From assembly GCA_947490615.1 (NCBI GenBank), contig CANLHK010000001.1, positions 434,001 to 498,000 on the forward strand: a stretch of DNA of 64,000 bases. Direction: 5' to 3'. The DNA is from Planctomycetaceae bacterium. GTDB lineage: Bacteria > Planctomycetota > Phycisphaerae > Phycisphaerales > SM1A02. Below the pieces are notes generated by a model. That model was not told the origin of the DNA, did not search any database, and saw only the letters and a list, made by a program, of their open reading frames with translations. The number at the start of each line of letters is the position of its first letter. The first letter of the stretch is position 1. The position numbers were made by a program, and so were the translations under genes. Positions 1 to 8,635 of the stretch are shown here, one piece after another.

Positions 1-1518
1 GAGGACACCGATGTCGCCGTGGGCGACGAAGTCAGCGTCCTCCTCGAGAGCCTCGAAGATGAAACTGGCGGCGTGCGCCTCTCCAAGCGCAAGGCCGATC
101 GCATCCGCGGTTGGGAGCAGATCCTGCTCACCCGCAAGGAAGGCGATGTCATCGAAGGCAAGTGCATCCGCAAGATCAAGGGTGGACTTCTCGTCGACAT
201 CGGCGTGCCCGTCTTCCTTCCCGCTTCGCAAGTTGATGTGCGTCGTCCCGGCGACATCGGCGAGTTCGTCGGCAAGCCGATGCGCGCAATGATCCTCAAG
301 ATCGACGAAGAGCGCCGCAACATCGTCATCTCCCGTCGCAAGCTCATCGAAGACGAGCGCGACAATGCCAAGAAGCGCCTCATGGAGAGCGTGCGCGAAG
401 GCGACCTGATCCGCGGCTACATCACCAATGTTGCGGACTTCGGCGCGTTCGTCGATCTCGGCGGCATCGATGGCCTGCTGCACATCACCGACATGTCGTG
501 GGGTCGCGTGAACCATCCGTCGGAGATCGTGAAGATCGGCGACGAGATCGAGGTCAAGATCCTGAACATCGATCGCGAGCGCGAGAAGATCGCCCTTGGT
601 CTCAAGCAGAAGGAAACTTCGCCTTGGGAGCAGATCGAAGCCAAGTATCCCGTCGGCTGCCGCGCCAAGGGCACCGTCGTCAACCTCATGTCCTACGGCG
701 CCTTTGTGCGTCTTGAAGAAGGCATCGAAGGTCTGGTCCACATCAGCGAGATGTCGTGGACGCGCCGCGTGAACCACCCAAGCGAGCTCGTCGCCGTCGG
801 CCAAGAGGTCGATGTCGTCGTGCTCGACATCAACAAGGAGAAGCTCGAGATCTCTCTGGGCGTCAAGCAGACCGAGGTCAATCCTTGGGAGCTCGTTGCC
901 GAGAAGTATCCGACGGGCACCGTCATCGAAGGCAAGGTTCGCAACCTCGCCAACTACGGCGCGTTCATCGAGATCGAGCCAGGCATCGACGGCCTGCTCC
1001 ATGTCAGCGACATCAGCTGGACCAAGAAGGTTGCGCACCCCAACGAGCTCTACAAGAAGGGCGACCAGGTCAAGTGCGTGGTCATCGATGTCGACCAGGA
1101 GAAGCAGCGCGTCGGACTCGGCGTCAAGCAACTCACGGAAGACCCGTGGGTTGAGGGCATTCCTTCGGCGTACCGTCCAGGCATGATCGTCAAGGGCACG
1201 ATCACCAAGATCACCAACTTCGGCGTGTTCGTCGAACTCGAGGAAGGCCTCGAGGGTCTGCTCCACATCAGCGAGCTCAGCGACTCCAAGGTCGAGGACC
1301 CGCAAGATGTGGTCAAGGTCGGCCAAGAGGTCGAAGTCAAGATCCTGCGCGTCGACACCGACGATCGCAAGATCGGACTCAGCCTCAAGCGCGCCCAGTG
1401 GACCGCTGGCAACGATCGCCCAGCCGAAGAGACAGAGCAGCGGCCAACCCGCGGCAAGCCAGCGCGCGGCGGCCTCGACAGCCACGGCGCCATGGGCTCG
1501 GATCGCTTCGAGTTCTAA
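1..1518 (+). CDS. rpsA: 30S ribosomal protein S1, 3' part
   Basis: Ribosomal protein S1, which binds mRNA on the 30S subunit and helps initiation. The reading frame is open from base 1, so the true start lies upstream and the first S1 domain is cut. From the visible residue 1 there is the tail of domain 1, then five S1 OB-folds near residues 47-120, 132-203, 217-288, 304-375 and 392-463, each with the YGAFV/DGLLHISEMSW type core. Domain 2 is more divergent (GGLLVDIGVPVFLPASQ), as in other S1 proteins. A charged tail of about 40 residues follows. A strong hairpin terminator sits 30 bases past the stop. The GTG at base 19 is internal, not the start. Confidence 0.96.
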   Translation, partial: EDTDVAVGDEVSVLLESLEDETGGVRLSKRKADRIRGWEQILLTRKEGDVIEGKCIRKIKGGLLVDIGVPVFLPASQVDVRRPGDIGEFVGKPMRAMILKIDEERRNIVISRRKLIEDERDNAKKRLMESVREGDLIRGYITNVADFGAFVDLGGIDGLLHITDMSWGRVNHPSEIVKIGDEIEVKILNIDREREKIALGLKQKETSPWEQIEAKYPVGCRAKGTVVNLMSYGAFVRLEEGIEGLVHISEMSWTRRVNHPSELVAVGQEVDVVVLDINKEKLEISLGVKQTEVNPWELVAEKYPTGTVIEGKVRNLANYGAFIEIEPGIDGLLHVSDISWTKKVAHPNELYKKGDQVKCVVIDVDQEKQRVGLGVKQLTEDPWVEGIPSAYRPGMIVKGTITKITNFGVFVELEEGLEGLLHISELSDSKVEDPQDVVKVGQEVEVKILRVDTDDRKIGLSLKRAQWTAGNDRPAEETEQRPTRGKPARGGLDSHGAMGSDRFEF

Positions 1519-1548
1519 GCCGTCGCTCCAACGAGTCAGTCAACAAAG

Positions 1549-1580
1549 AAACAGGCCGCGGCGTTTGCCGCGGCCTGTTT
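1549..1580 (+). terminator. Rho-independent terminator of rpsA
   Basis: A perfect 14-bp stem (1549-1562 pairing with 1567-1580) made of AAACAGGCCGCGGC and its complement, with loop GTTT. The stem ends in TGTTT rather than a long T run. It lies 31 bases after the rpsA stop. The AAAC/GTTT ends make it symmetric, so it could work in both directions. Confidence 0.8.
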
Positions 1581-1808
1581 CACTTCCGGGCCCTGGTCAG
1601 GGGCGTCATGTCTGATCTGATTCTCTCCGACAGTTCCAACTCGAGGCGCGATGCCGTGCGTGTTCAGCAAAGCGCGATGAAGGCAAGAATGGCAAGCAAG
1701 ACGATCTTGCGGCGGTTGTCGACGGGAGCGAAGATGGTGGTCAGCAGCATGGCGATTCTCGTTCTTCGATTGTGTTCCCGTCGCGGTGTGACCGCGGACG
1801 AAAGGTAC

Positions 1809-3674
1809 ATGGCAACCGCCGTGCCAGTCGCCGTTGTGAGGCGATTTGCAACATTCTGCATGCTCTCTGGCGTCGCCCTGTGCGGTGCGATGCAGGCGCG
1901 CGCCTCCTTGTGTTGCATCGATGCAACACGCGATGCAACCACCGCTGCAACACGGGAGCTAGTCCAGAACACTCCGCCAACAGCGCTGCGCGCGGGTGAG
2001 GCACCAAGCGAGACAGTGGCGATCGATGCATTCCTCGCTGCGCGGACTTGGCTCACAGCCGACGCACTTCCAGCACTCGACGAGACCAGTGCGCGCGTCG
2101 TCCTAGAAAACACCAGTGCGGTCTGCGTGCTGTTGCGTCTCAACGGGCGCGTCGTCGGTGTCGGTGAAGACGCGACGGGCGACGCGCTCATGCTGCGACG
2201 CGCCGTCGGACGCGCCGTCGCCAAGGCGCTCGGTGATGAGACGATTCGCTCGGTGCGCGCCACGCTCGGCGACAAGGTGACGACGCGACTGGCACTCGAG
2301 CTTGAGCTCGCAGCGGCTCCCCTGCCGCTTCTTGGTCGCACCATCGCCGATGCCGCAGCGCGCGTCGTTCCTGGCCAGGATGGTCTGGCGGTTCGTCGTG
2401 CTGACCTCATCGTGCGCGCATTTCCTTCGCGTCTTGCTGCCTCGGACAACGCCGACAAGCCAGCGGGCACCATCACGGCGCTTCTCATCGATGCTGGACT
2501 TCCCGCGAAAGACCTCAACGAGTACGCCGCGCACGATCGCGTCTCGCTCGCGCGTTTTGCCACGATTCGATTGCGCGAGGCCTCGCCAAATGCGACACCC
2601 GAAGTGATCACGCGCGGTGGACGCACGATTGAGCTCGTCGAGATCACCACCGCTTCGATCGAAGTGCTTGCGGCGCAACTCACGACGCGCCTTGCTGGAC
2701 AAGTCACGACCGATGGAACGGCAGGCGCAGCGAATTCGAAGTTGTTGGGCACGCTCAATCCAACTGCCGATCTCTACGACCCTCCGTTTGCAGACACGCG
2801 ACAGACTGCGCTGGCCGCACTGGCCTTGGGTGAGGCCTCGCGCTGTGCGCCGCTAGCTGAAGCCATCCGCACGAACGCCGCTGCGAAGTCTCTCGCGCTG
2901 GTGCGCACGCTCTGCGTGTTGCCTGAGACAGAGCGCACACCGACCCTCGATGCGTTGTGTGCCTTGGCGCTCTCTGCGACCGGCGCCACTGACGCGGATG
3001 CAACCGCGTTGCGCACGCAACTCTCGGCGCGCGTTCAGGCGCGTTGCGCCGCGCTGACCACGATCGACGAAACCCAATCACCCGTGGCGGCTGCGTTCAC
3101 CGCTGCAGCGAGTGCAGCGCTTGGTGGGGAGGAGCACCTGAAGGACGCTGCGCGCCTCGCGCGCACCCTGCTCAGCACCTATCACGAGCGACCCGCCGCC
3201 TTGCTGCAGGCCGCGTTGCCGCTGGCCTTCCTCGCGAGCAACCCTGCGCTTGACCCCATCGTCGCTCAAGAGATTCGCGCCGCGGTCGCACGCGTCGCAG
3301 CTCCAGTGCTCGCACGGCAAGTTGGTGCGGACCCCGCGCTCAGTGCAGGCATGCCACTCGACCTCATCGGTGGACTTCTTCCCGTTGCAGGACCACGCTT
3401 GGGGCTCGAAACCGATTGCCTTCGCCATGCCGCCGCGTTTGCATGGGCGTTTCCATCAGGGACCGTGGGGTCGCCGCCCGACCTTGCGCTCGCGACCCGT
3501 CGGTCCATGCGCTATCTCGCGCAGCACATGGCCCAAGATCCGTGGGTTGGGGGGTTCCAGAGACCAGAGACGGTCCGCGGCCTCGTCCGCGCCGCCCTCT
3601 CTGGGGATGATTGCCCTCCTGAGCCGACGATCGTCGGACTCTTGCTCTCGACGGCTGCCTTGCGAAGTCGGTAA
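1809..3674 (+). CDS. Unknown secreted protein, about 621 aa
   Basis: I do not recognise a family. The ATG at 1809 is preferred because GAAAGG stands just upstream and it gives a signal peptide (basic start, hydrophobic FCMLSGVALCGAMQARA, then CC, so a lipoprotein-like or Cys-containing mature end is possible). The open frame extends further upstream, but that part overlaps rpsA and its terminator and is rejected. The body is Ala/Leu/Thr-rich and mostly helical in appearance, with a middle part full of LALALGEASR-type helices. The last 80 residues (RRSMRYLAQHMAQDPWVGG) loosely recall alpha-alpha toroid repeats; this is only an impression. It is followed by a 204-base gap. Confidence 0.6.
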   Translation: MATAVPVAVVRRFATFCMLSGVALCGAMQARASLCCIDATRDATTAATRELVQNTPPTALRAGEAPSETVAIDAFLAARTWLTADALPALDETSARVVLENTSAVCVLLRLNGRVVGVGEDATGDALMLRRAVGRAVAKALGDETIRSVRATLGDKVTTRLALELELAAAPLPLLGRTIADAAARVVPGQDGLAVRRADLIVRAFPSRLAASDNADKPAGTITALLIDAGLPAKDLNEYAAHDRVSLARFATIRLREASPNATPEVITRGGRTIELVEITTASIEVLAAQLTTRLAGQVTTDGTAGAANSKLLGTLNPTADLYDPPFADTRQTALAALALGEASRCAPLAEAIRTNAAAKSLALVRTLCVLPETERTPTLDALCALALSATGATDADATALRTQLSARVQARCAALTTIDETQSPVAAAFTAAASAALGGEEHLKDAARLARTLLSTYHERPAALLQAALPLAFLASNPALDPIVAQEIRAAVARVAAPVLARQVGADPALSAGMPLDLIGGLLPVAGPRLGLETDCLRHAAAFAWAFPSGTVGSPPDLALATRRSMRYLAQHMAQDPWVGGFQRPETVRGLVRAALSGDDCPPEPTIVGLLLSTAALRSR

Positions 3675-3755
3675 CCCCACCCAAGACCGCGGATGAGGGC
3701 GCAGCAAATCGTCCCAAATGGCGACGAGCCCGCAAATGAGGAGCGAAACGGGCCG

Positions 3756-3761
3756 TATATT
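3756..3761 (+). promoter_or_regulatory. Possible -10 box for the Gly-rich secreted protein
   Basis: TATATT lies 117 bases upstream of the ATG at 3879, in the 204-base gap after the preceding stop. I see no convincing -35 element 16-18 bases upstream, so this rests on the -10 match alone. Confidence 0.3.
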
Positions 3762-3878
3762 CGATGGAATGCTCGGCTGCGCGCTGCGGGAAACCTCGCG
3801 GTGCAGCAGACATCCGATCGAGAGACTCTGCCGGTGTCAACACGCGCCTCACGCTGAGGCGTCATTCAAGGAACCGTC

Positions 3879-5060
3879 ATGCACCATGCCTTTCGCGTTT
3901 CGTGCCTCTCTCGCGTGCTCCACGCGACCGCTTCCTCGACCAGCATCGCGTCGCTCGTGAGCGCCGCACTGTTGGTGGGACTCTCGTCAACGGCGAGCGC
4001 GCAAGGACTCTCTGAGCGCGTCCGCGCCGTGGCAGAGCAGCGGCAAGAAGCAGCGAAGAACGACACGAGCCGCGGTCGCCTTCTTGGCGCGCTGCTCTAC
4101 ACCGATGTCAGCGTGAACTTTGAGAAGACTCCTGCGCGCGCTGCCTTCGAGTACCTCACGCAGCACCTTGGTGGAGTTCCTCTCATCGTGCGCTACGCCG
4201 GTGAAGGCGGCTCCGAGGGCGTCGATCCTGAGTTGGAGATCTCGCTGAAGATCGACGGCTCACCAGCCATCACGGTGTTGGAGCGGCTCTTGGAAATCTG
4301 CGGCACTGATGCGCCCTGCACTTGGCAGATCCGCGAAGGCTTCATCGAGGCTGGCACCAAGGATCGACTTTCCGTTCCTGCTGCGCGCGAACTTCGGATG
4401 TATCCGATCCGCGACCTGCTCTTCGAACCACCGACCTTTGACAACGCACCACAGTTCAATCTTGGCGCTGCGCTCTCGCAGGGTCAGGGTGGCGGACAAG
4501 GCGGCGGTCAGGGTGGCGGTTCGGGCGGTGGCGGCGGCGGCGGATTCGGTGGTGGCGGCGGCGGCGGTGGCTTCGGCGGTGGTGGAGGCGGTTCGGGCGG
4601 CGGCGGTGGCGGCGGCGGACTGATCGGCGAACCTGCCGAAGACCCCGAGCGCAAGAGCGAAGAAGAGAAGGCCGACCAGCTCATGGACATCATCATGGAG
4701 CAGTGCGAGCCCGAAGCTTGGAAGGACGCTGGCGGTGAGTTCGCGACCATGCGCTACTACCAAGGCGTGCTGATCATCCGCGCACCCGACTACATCCATC
4801 GCCAAATCGACGGCTATCCCTTCGCGCCCCAACGTCCACGCGGCACTTCCGTTGAGGGCACCAAGCGCTATGTCACCTTCACGGGTGAACTCTCGATCGT
4901 GCAGAACCTCGGATTTGGATCGTCGACGGTGCACGGCGCCGTTGGTGGTGGCAACGGCAACAACGCTGGTGGTGGTGGCGGCGGCGGCGGATCGCCAATC
5001 GCGAAGCCCGACCAGTCGCCCTCACAAGCACCTACTGGAACTGACAAGCCGAAGAAGTGA
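3879..5060 (+). CDS. Secreted STN-like protein with polyglycine linkers
   Basis: A 393-aa exported protein. The start has AAGGA seven bases upstream, and residues 1-42 form a signal peptide ending SSTASAQ. Residues about 78-160 (NFEKTPARAAFEYLTQHLGG ... IREGFIEAG) have the pattern of the secretin/TonB short N-terminal (STN) fold: a helix, then a strand pair ending in a self-referential VLERLLEICG helix. There is no secretin beta-domain and no TonB receptor barrel after it. Residues about 202-247 and 358-372 are almost pure glycine, separated by an acidic stretch and a second small alpha/beta segment; a charged Lys-rich end follows. Orphan STN proteins of this type occur in planctomycetes; partner and role are unknown. 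Confidence 0.7.
   Translation: MHHAFRVSCLSRVLHATASSTSIASLVSAALLVGLSSTASAQGLSERVRAVAEQRQEAAKNDTSRGRLLGALLYTDVSVNFEKTPARAAFEYLTQHLGGVPLIVRYAGEGGSEGVDPELEISLKIDGSPAITVLERLLEICGTDAPCTWQIREGFIEAGTKDRLSVPAARELRMYPIRDLLFEPPTFDNAPQFNLGAALSQGQGGGQGGGQGGGSGGGGGGGFGGGGGGGGFGGGGGGSGGGGGGGGLIGEPAEDPERKSEEEKADQLMDIIMEQCEPEAWKDAGGEFATMRYYQGVLIIRAPDYIHRQIDGYPFAPQRPRGTSVEGTKRYVTFTGELSIVQNLGFGSSTVHGAVGGGNGNNAGGGGGGGGSPIAKPDQSPSQAPTGTDKPKK
4484..4620 (+). repeat. GGC/GGT-rich low-complexity tract
   Basis: Repeated GGY and GGN codons encoding Gly-Gly-Gly-Ser/Phe/Gln blocks inside the STN-like protein. The opposite strand reads as a polyproline frame, which is a shadow. The tract is likely to vary in length between strains by slippage. 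A shorter copy is at about 4953-4992. Confidence 0.85.
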
Positions 5061-5192
5061 CGACGCTTGAACGCGCCGCGCGGCCGATGGCGCTGCACTG
5101 TCCTGGCCCACTCTTCTGAGCCGTGAACAGTGCGCGCGGTACGGCGCACGCGTCATCCCAATTCGCGCGATTGGTACGCTCCCGCGGCAGGG

Positions 5193-6572
5193 ATGCGCGG
5201 ATTTCGCAAGCACACTCCACTTCGACGGGATCTCATCGCCTGCACGGGCGACGGGATGACCTATTCATTGATGGTCGGGACTGGCGAGACCTACTTCGCT
5301 GCGTTTGCCCTCGTGCTTGGTTCGAGTGATCGCCTGAGCGGACTGATCGCTGCCGTGCCGCCATTGGTCGGCGCGACTGCGCAACTCTTCGCGCCCGCAC
5401 TCGCGGCTCGCGTCAAGAGTCCTTCTCGGTGGATCCGCGGCTGCGCCATCCTGCAAGTGTTGAGCTTCGTGCCGATGATCGTCGGCGCGCTCATCGGGGC
5501 ACTTCCGATGTGGGTGCTCTTTCTCGTCGCGGGCGTCTACTGGACCAGCGCGCTTGGTGCCGCCGGCGTGTGGAACACTTGGATCGGCCTTTGTTTCCCC
5601 GCAAAGATCCGCCCGCGCTACTTCGGCATTCGCAGCCGATTGTGCCAAGGGACGATTCTCCTCGGACTCCTCGTCGCTGCGGGGATTCTCCAACCAACCC
5701 ATGGCACGAAGTGGGAACTGACAGGCTTCGCCGTGCTGTTTCTCATTGCTGCGGCCGCGCGCGCCTCGAGCATTCCGTACCTCAAGAGTCAGCGCGATCC
5801 CCCGCACTGGCCCGAACACACGCCCGTTCAGCTGCTCCACTTCATCTCGAACTTCTGGCACCGCGCCGATGCTCGACTGGTGACGCTCATGCTCGCGATG
5901 CAAGTCGCGGTGCAGATGGGCCAGCCGTTTCTCAATCCGTTTCTGCTCAAGCAACTCGCCGTCACGCCGATTCAGTATCTCGCGCTCTTAGCGATGAGCT
6001 TCTTCGCTAAGAGCTTCGCGCTTCCGATGCTTGGCCGCTACGCCCATCGTCACGGAGCACGCAGTCTCATGACCCTCGGCGCCCTCGGAACGACCTTCAT
6101 GATCCTGCCGTGGATGTTCGTCGAGTGGGTTCCTGGCATGTTCCTCATCCAAGCGGTGAGCGGCGTCGCGCAAGGCGCGTGGGAATTGGCGACCTTCCTG
6201 CTCTTCCTCGAGACGATCCCTTCCAAGGAACGCAACAGCGTCATGAGCGGCTTCTATTTCCTCAGCTCCTTTGCGATGGCCGTGGGCGCCATCTTGGGCG
6301 GATTCCTGCTGGGAAATCTTCCGACTCACGCTGCCTACGGGCTGGTGTTTGGACTCTCGACGGCGGCGCGTGTGGGTGCACTGCTGCTGGTGCCGTTCGT
6401 GCACATCGAAGTCCTGCGCACGATTCCGCTGATCTCCTCGACACTCGCTGTGCGCATCAACGCTGGCTCGATTGAGTCGCCGATTCAGGATTCGATCGAC
6501 GAAGATGACGACGCTGCGCCGACGCGTGCATCCGAGGCGCGTGCGGCCACGGCTCGGAGCGACAGCCGTTGA
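5193..6572 (+). CDS. Major facilitator superfamily transporter
   Basis: A 459-aa membrane carrier with about twelve hydrophobic segments in two halves, split by a loop near the middle (YLKSQRDPPHWPEHTP). The first segment begins at LIACTGDGMTYSLMVGTGETYFAAF, longer than one line of quoting allows here only in part: GMTYSLMVGTGETYF. Substrate cannot be read. The start at 5193 keeps all membrane segments; a GTG at 5130 in frame is the alternative. The last 40 residues are acidic then Arg-rich and cytoplasmic. The stop overlaps the TTG start of the next gene by three bases (TTGA), suggesting coupled translation. Upstream, 5158-5174 holds a short CCAAT...ATTGG inverted repeat. Confidence 0.82.
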   Translation: MRGFRKHTPLRRDLIACTGDGMTYSLMVGTGETYFAAFALVLGSSDRLSGLIAAVPPLVGATAQLFAPALAARVKSPSRWIRGCAILQVLSFVPMIVGALIGALPMWVLFLVAGVYWTSALGAAGVWNTWIGLCFPAKIRPRYFGIRSRLCQGTILLGLLVAAGILQPTHGTKWELTGFAVLFLIAAAARASSIPYLKSQRDPPHWPEHTPVQLLHFISNFWHRADARLVTLMLAMQVAVQMGQPFLNPFLLKQLAVTPIQYLALLAMSFFAKSFALPMLGRYAHRHGARSLMTLGALGTTFMILPWMFVEWVPGMFLIQAVSGVAQGAWELATFLLFLETIPSKERNSVMSGFYFLSSFAMAVGAILGGFLLGNLPTHAAYGLVFGLSTAARVGALLLVPFVHIEVLRTIPLISSTLAVRINAGSIESPIQDSIDEDDDAAPTRASEARAATARSDSR

Positions 6573-8239
6573 GAGATCAACGCCAACACCCCGTGTTGCT
6601 CCTCGCCTTCGCAGCAGGTGCGGCGTGTGTGGGCCTGGCGGCGGTGCCGACGATGAACTACGCGCAGGCGTTTGCGCATCCGTCACGCATGGAAGGGAAC
6701 GCAGGCGTGATTCCCGACGCAACGATCAGTGGCGCGGGTTTCTTTCGACTCGCCTGCGCAGCAGCAGCGCTGCTCATTCCGTTGCTAGCGTGGCTGCTCG
6801 TACAGACTTGCCCAAGCGAACCGCGTGCAGCACGGCGCCTGCTTGCGGATCTTCGAAGAGACCGATTCCTGCTCGGAGTGCTTCTGGCCCTCGGTGCGTT
6901 TCTGCGCGTGACGGTCGCTTCAGAGAGTCTCTGGTACGACGAGATTTCCGCGTTTCTCTCTTTCGCCATCGAAGGCCCTGGCGTGGCGTTCGGTTCCTAC
7001 GCGGTCCCGACCAATCATGTCCCGATGACACTCGCGACCTGGCTCGCGTGGACGCTCACGGGTGGATCACTCCACGAACTGACGCTGCGTGCACCTGCGA
7101 TCCTCGCGGGAATCGCCACGATTCCCGTCGGCTATGCACTTGGCGCGGCCGTTGGTGGGCGACGACTCGCACGCGCCTGCGCAGGAGTTCTCGCCGTCGC
7201 ACCGATCGCAGTCCTTGAGAGCGCTGAAGCGCGCGGCTATCCGTTCGTCATCCTCGGCGCGTGTGTCGCAGCGCTCGCGCTCGCCCGTGCCGATCGCACG
7301 CGCGCGGCGGGCGACTACGCACTGTTCGTCGGCGCGTCGGTGTTCGCAGCATGGAGTCATCCTGTGGCGATTCTGCTTCCCATCGCTGCAGGAGTCGTCG
7401 GACTATTCCGTGATCGACGACTCGTCATCGCGTGTCTCCTTGCTGGCGTCTGCAGCAGCGTGTTGCTCTCACCGCTCCTGGGTGATCTGTTGGCCAGTCG
7501 CGCGGACTATGTGCAATCGACGAGCGACCAACCGACGGTCTTCTCGCGCGAGGGTCTCGAGAGTCTCCTCGGACTCGCGTTGACATGGAGTACTGGCGGA
7601 TGGGCAGCGACCGCTGTCCTGGTTGGATGTTGGTGTGTCGGCGTGTACACGCTGATGACGCAAGGGAGCAGCCGCACCAAGCGCGCGCAGCGTGTGCTCT
7701 TGCCTTTCACCATCGCGTTTCTTCTGGCTCTCGCGCTGGCGCTCACGCTTGGCACTTGGATCTACGCGCGGTTCCTACTCTTCACGGTTCCTAGCGGTGC
7801 TCTGCTGCTGGCGTTCGCCACGCTCACGCGAAGCAGGCATCGCAACTCCGAGTGGATCGCGCTGACTCTCGTCGTTGGCGCGTCGCTTCTCTCACTGTCG
7901 CAACATCCATCGAAGCAGCCGATCCGCGATGCCGTCGCGGTGGTTGCCGCAGCACGCGCGCCCGACGATCGCGTCGCGACCGTTGGACTACCAGACAACG
8001 CTGTCGGGTTCTACACGCAGCAATTCGGATTCGAAGCCACGCCCACCGGCTTCCTCGGCAAGGACCTTGCCATGACGCTCGAGCGCGAGCGCCCGAGGTT
8101 TGTCGTGATGCTCTATCCCGAGCGCGTCGAGACAGAGGTGCTGCGCTCACTGAATGCGGCGTACGACCGCACGCTGCGTCTCGAAGGTTGGGCCGACTGG
8201 GGTCAGGGCGCCGTTGAAGTGTGGGAACGCGCGCGCTGA
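6569..8239 (+). CDS. GT39-like polytopic membrane glycosyltransferase
   Basis: A 556-aa protein with ten or more membrane segments. The segment SLWYDEISAFLSF near residues 120-132 matches the first-loop acidic motif (D-E after a Trp/Tyr) of the ArnT/PMT-type dolichyl/undecaprenyl sugar transferases, followed by a short helix and an NHVPMTLAT stretch. The C-terminal 100 residues are soluble and would be outside (VAVVAAARAPDDRVATVGLP, then YTQQFGFEAT). By family it would move a lipid-linked sugar to a lipid or protein acceptor; acceptor not readable. Start is TTG overlapping the previous stop. Its own stop is directly next to the stop of the convergent gene at 8240. Confidence 0.72.
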   Translation: MRDQRQHPVLLLAFAAGAACVGLAAVPTMNYAQAFAHPSRMEGNAGVIPDATISGAGFFRLACAAAALLIPLLAWLLVQTCPSEPRAARRLLADLRRDRFLLGVLLALGAFLRVTVASESLWYDEISAFLSFAIEGPGVAFGSYAVPTNHVPMTLATWLAWTLTGGSLHELTLRAPAILAGIATIPVGYALGAAVGGRRLARACAGVLAVAPIAVLESAEARGYPFVILGACVAALALARADRTRAAGDYALFVGASVFAAWSHPVAILLPIAAGVVGLFRDRRLVIACLLAGVCSSVLLSPLLGDLLASRADYVQSTSDQPTVFSREGLESLLGLALTWSTGGWAATAVLVGCWCVGVYTLMTQGSSRTKRAQRVLLPFTIAFLLALALALTLGTWIYARFLLFTVPSGALLLAFATLTRSRHRNSEWIALTLVVGASLLSLSQHPSKQPIRDAVAVVAAARAPDDRVATVGLPDNAVGFYTQQFGFEATPTGFLGKDLAMTLERERPRFVVMLYPERVETEVLRSLNAAYDRTLRLEGWADWGQGAVEVWERAR

Positions 8240-8551
8240 TCAACCCGCGAGCGTTTGCGCGATGTCCCGATCAGCGAAGGGGAAACGCATGCGCGCCATG
8301 GCTGCATCGAGTCGCTCACGCAGCGGGAACTCGCGGCGGTGGCGCGCAAAGAAGAGCAACACCGCGCGCCCGACCTCGGCTGGTGTGCGGGTGCCGTCTG
8401 GAGAGAAGATGTTGTAATCGGCCCAAGAAAGACGCAGTTCATGGAGCGTCGAGCCGTCGGCGGCATCAATCGAAGCATGCCAAATCCACGACTGTTCCGC
8501 CTCGCGCTCAGCGCCAAGTCGGATCGTGGGCATGGGCTCATCATGGGGCAT
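8240..8551 (-). CDS. Small conserved-type hypothetical protein
   Basis: A 103-aa soluble protein. Its form is a beta-rich N-terminal half (HASIDAADGSTLHELRLSW) and a helical C-terminal half (VGRAVLLFFARHRREFPLRE), like small planctomycete proteins of unknown role ending in a helix with LLEREP-type text. I choose the ATG at 8551 because a TATCCT box ends exactly six bases before it. The stop abuts the stop of the convergent membrane glycosyltransferase with no spacer. Confidence 0.6.
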   Translation of the reverse strand: MPHDEPMPTIRLGAEREAEQSWIWHASIDAADGSTLHELRLSWADYNIFSPDGTRTPAEVGRAVLLFFARHRREFPLRERLDAAMARMRFPFADRDIAQTLAG

Positions 8552-8557
8552 CGGCGG

Positions 8558-8563
8558 AGGATA
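8558..8563 (-). promoter_or_regulatory. -10 box (TATCCT) for a leaderless start at 8551
   Basis: On the minus strand TATCCT is followed by six bases and then ATG. The same hexamer stands 6 and 8 bases before the starts at 21195 and 16396. No clear -35. Confidence 0.5.
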
Positions 8564-8635
8564 CCATCGCGCCCCCGCGCACTCGCTCATCGGTGTGCGA
8601 GCCTTCTGAGCTCAACGACACGACCGCACGACTCC

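Noticed and set aside
1398-1808. Long N-terminus of the secreted protein ending at 3674
   Set aside because: It lies over rpsA and its terminator; the signal peptide starts at 1809.
4508-4750. Polyproline frame on the minus strand
   Set aside because: It is the antisense of the polyglycine tract.
8255-8635. N-terminal extension of the MacB-type permease
   Set aside because: It overlaps the minus gene at 8240-8551; permease homology starts with the ATG at 8636.
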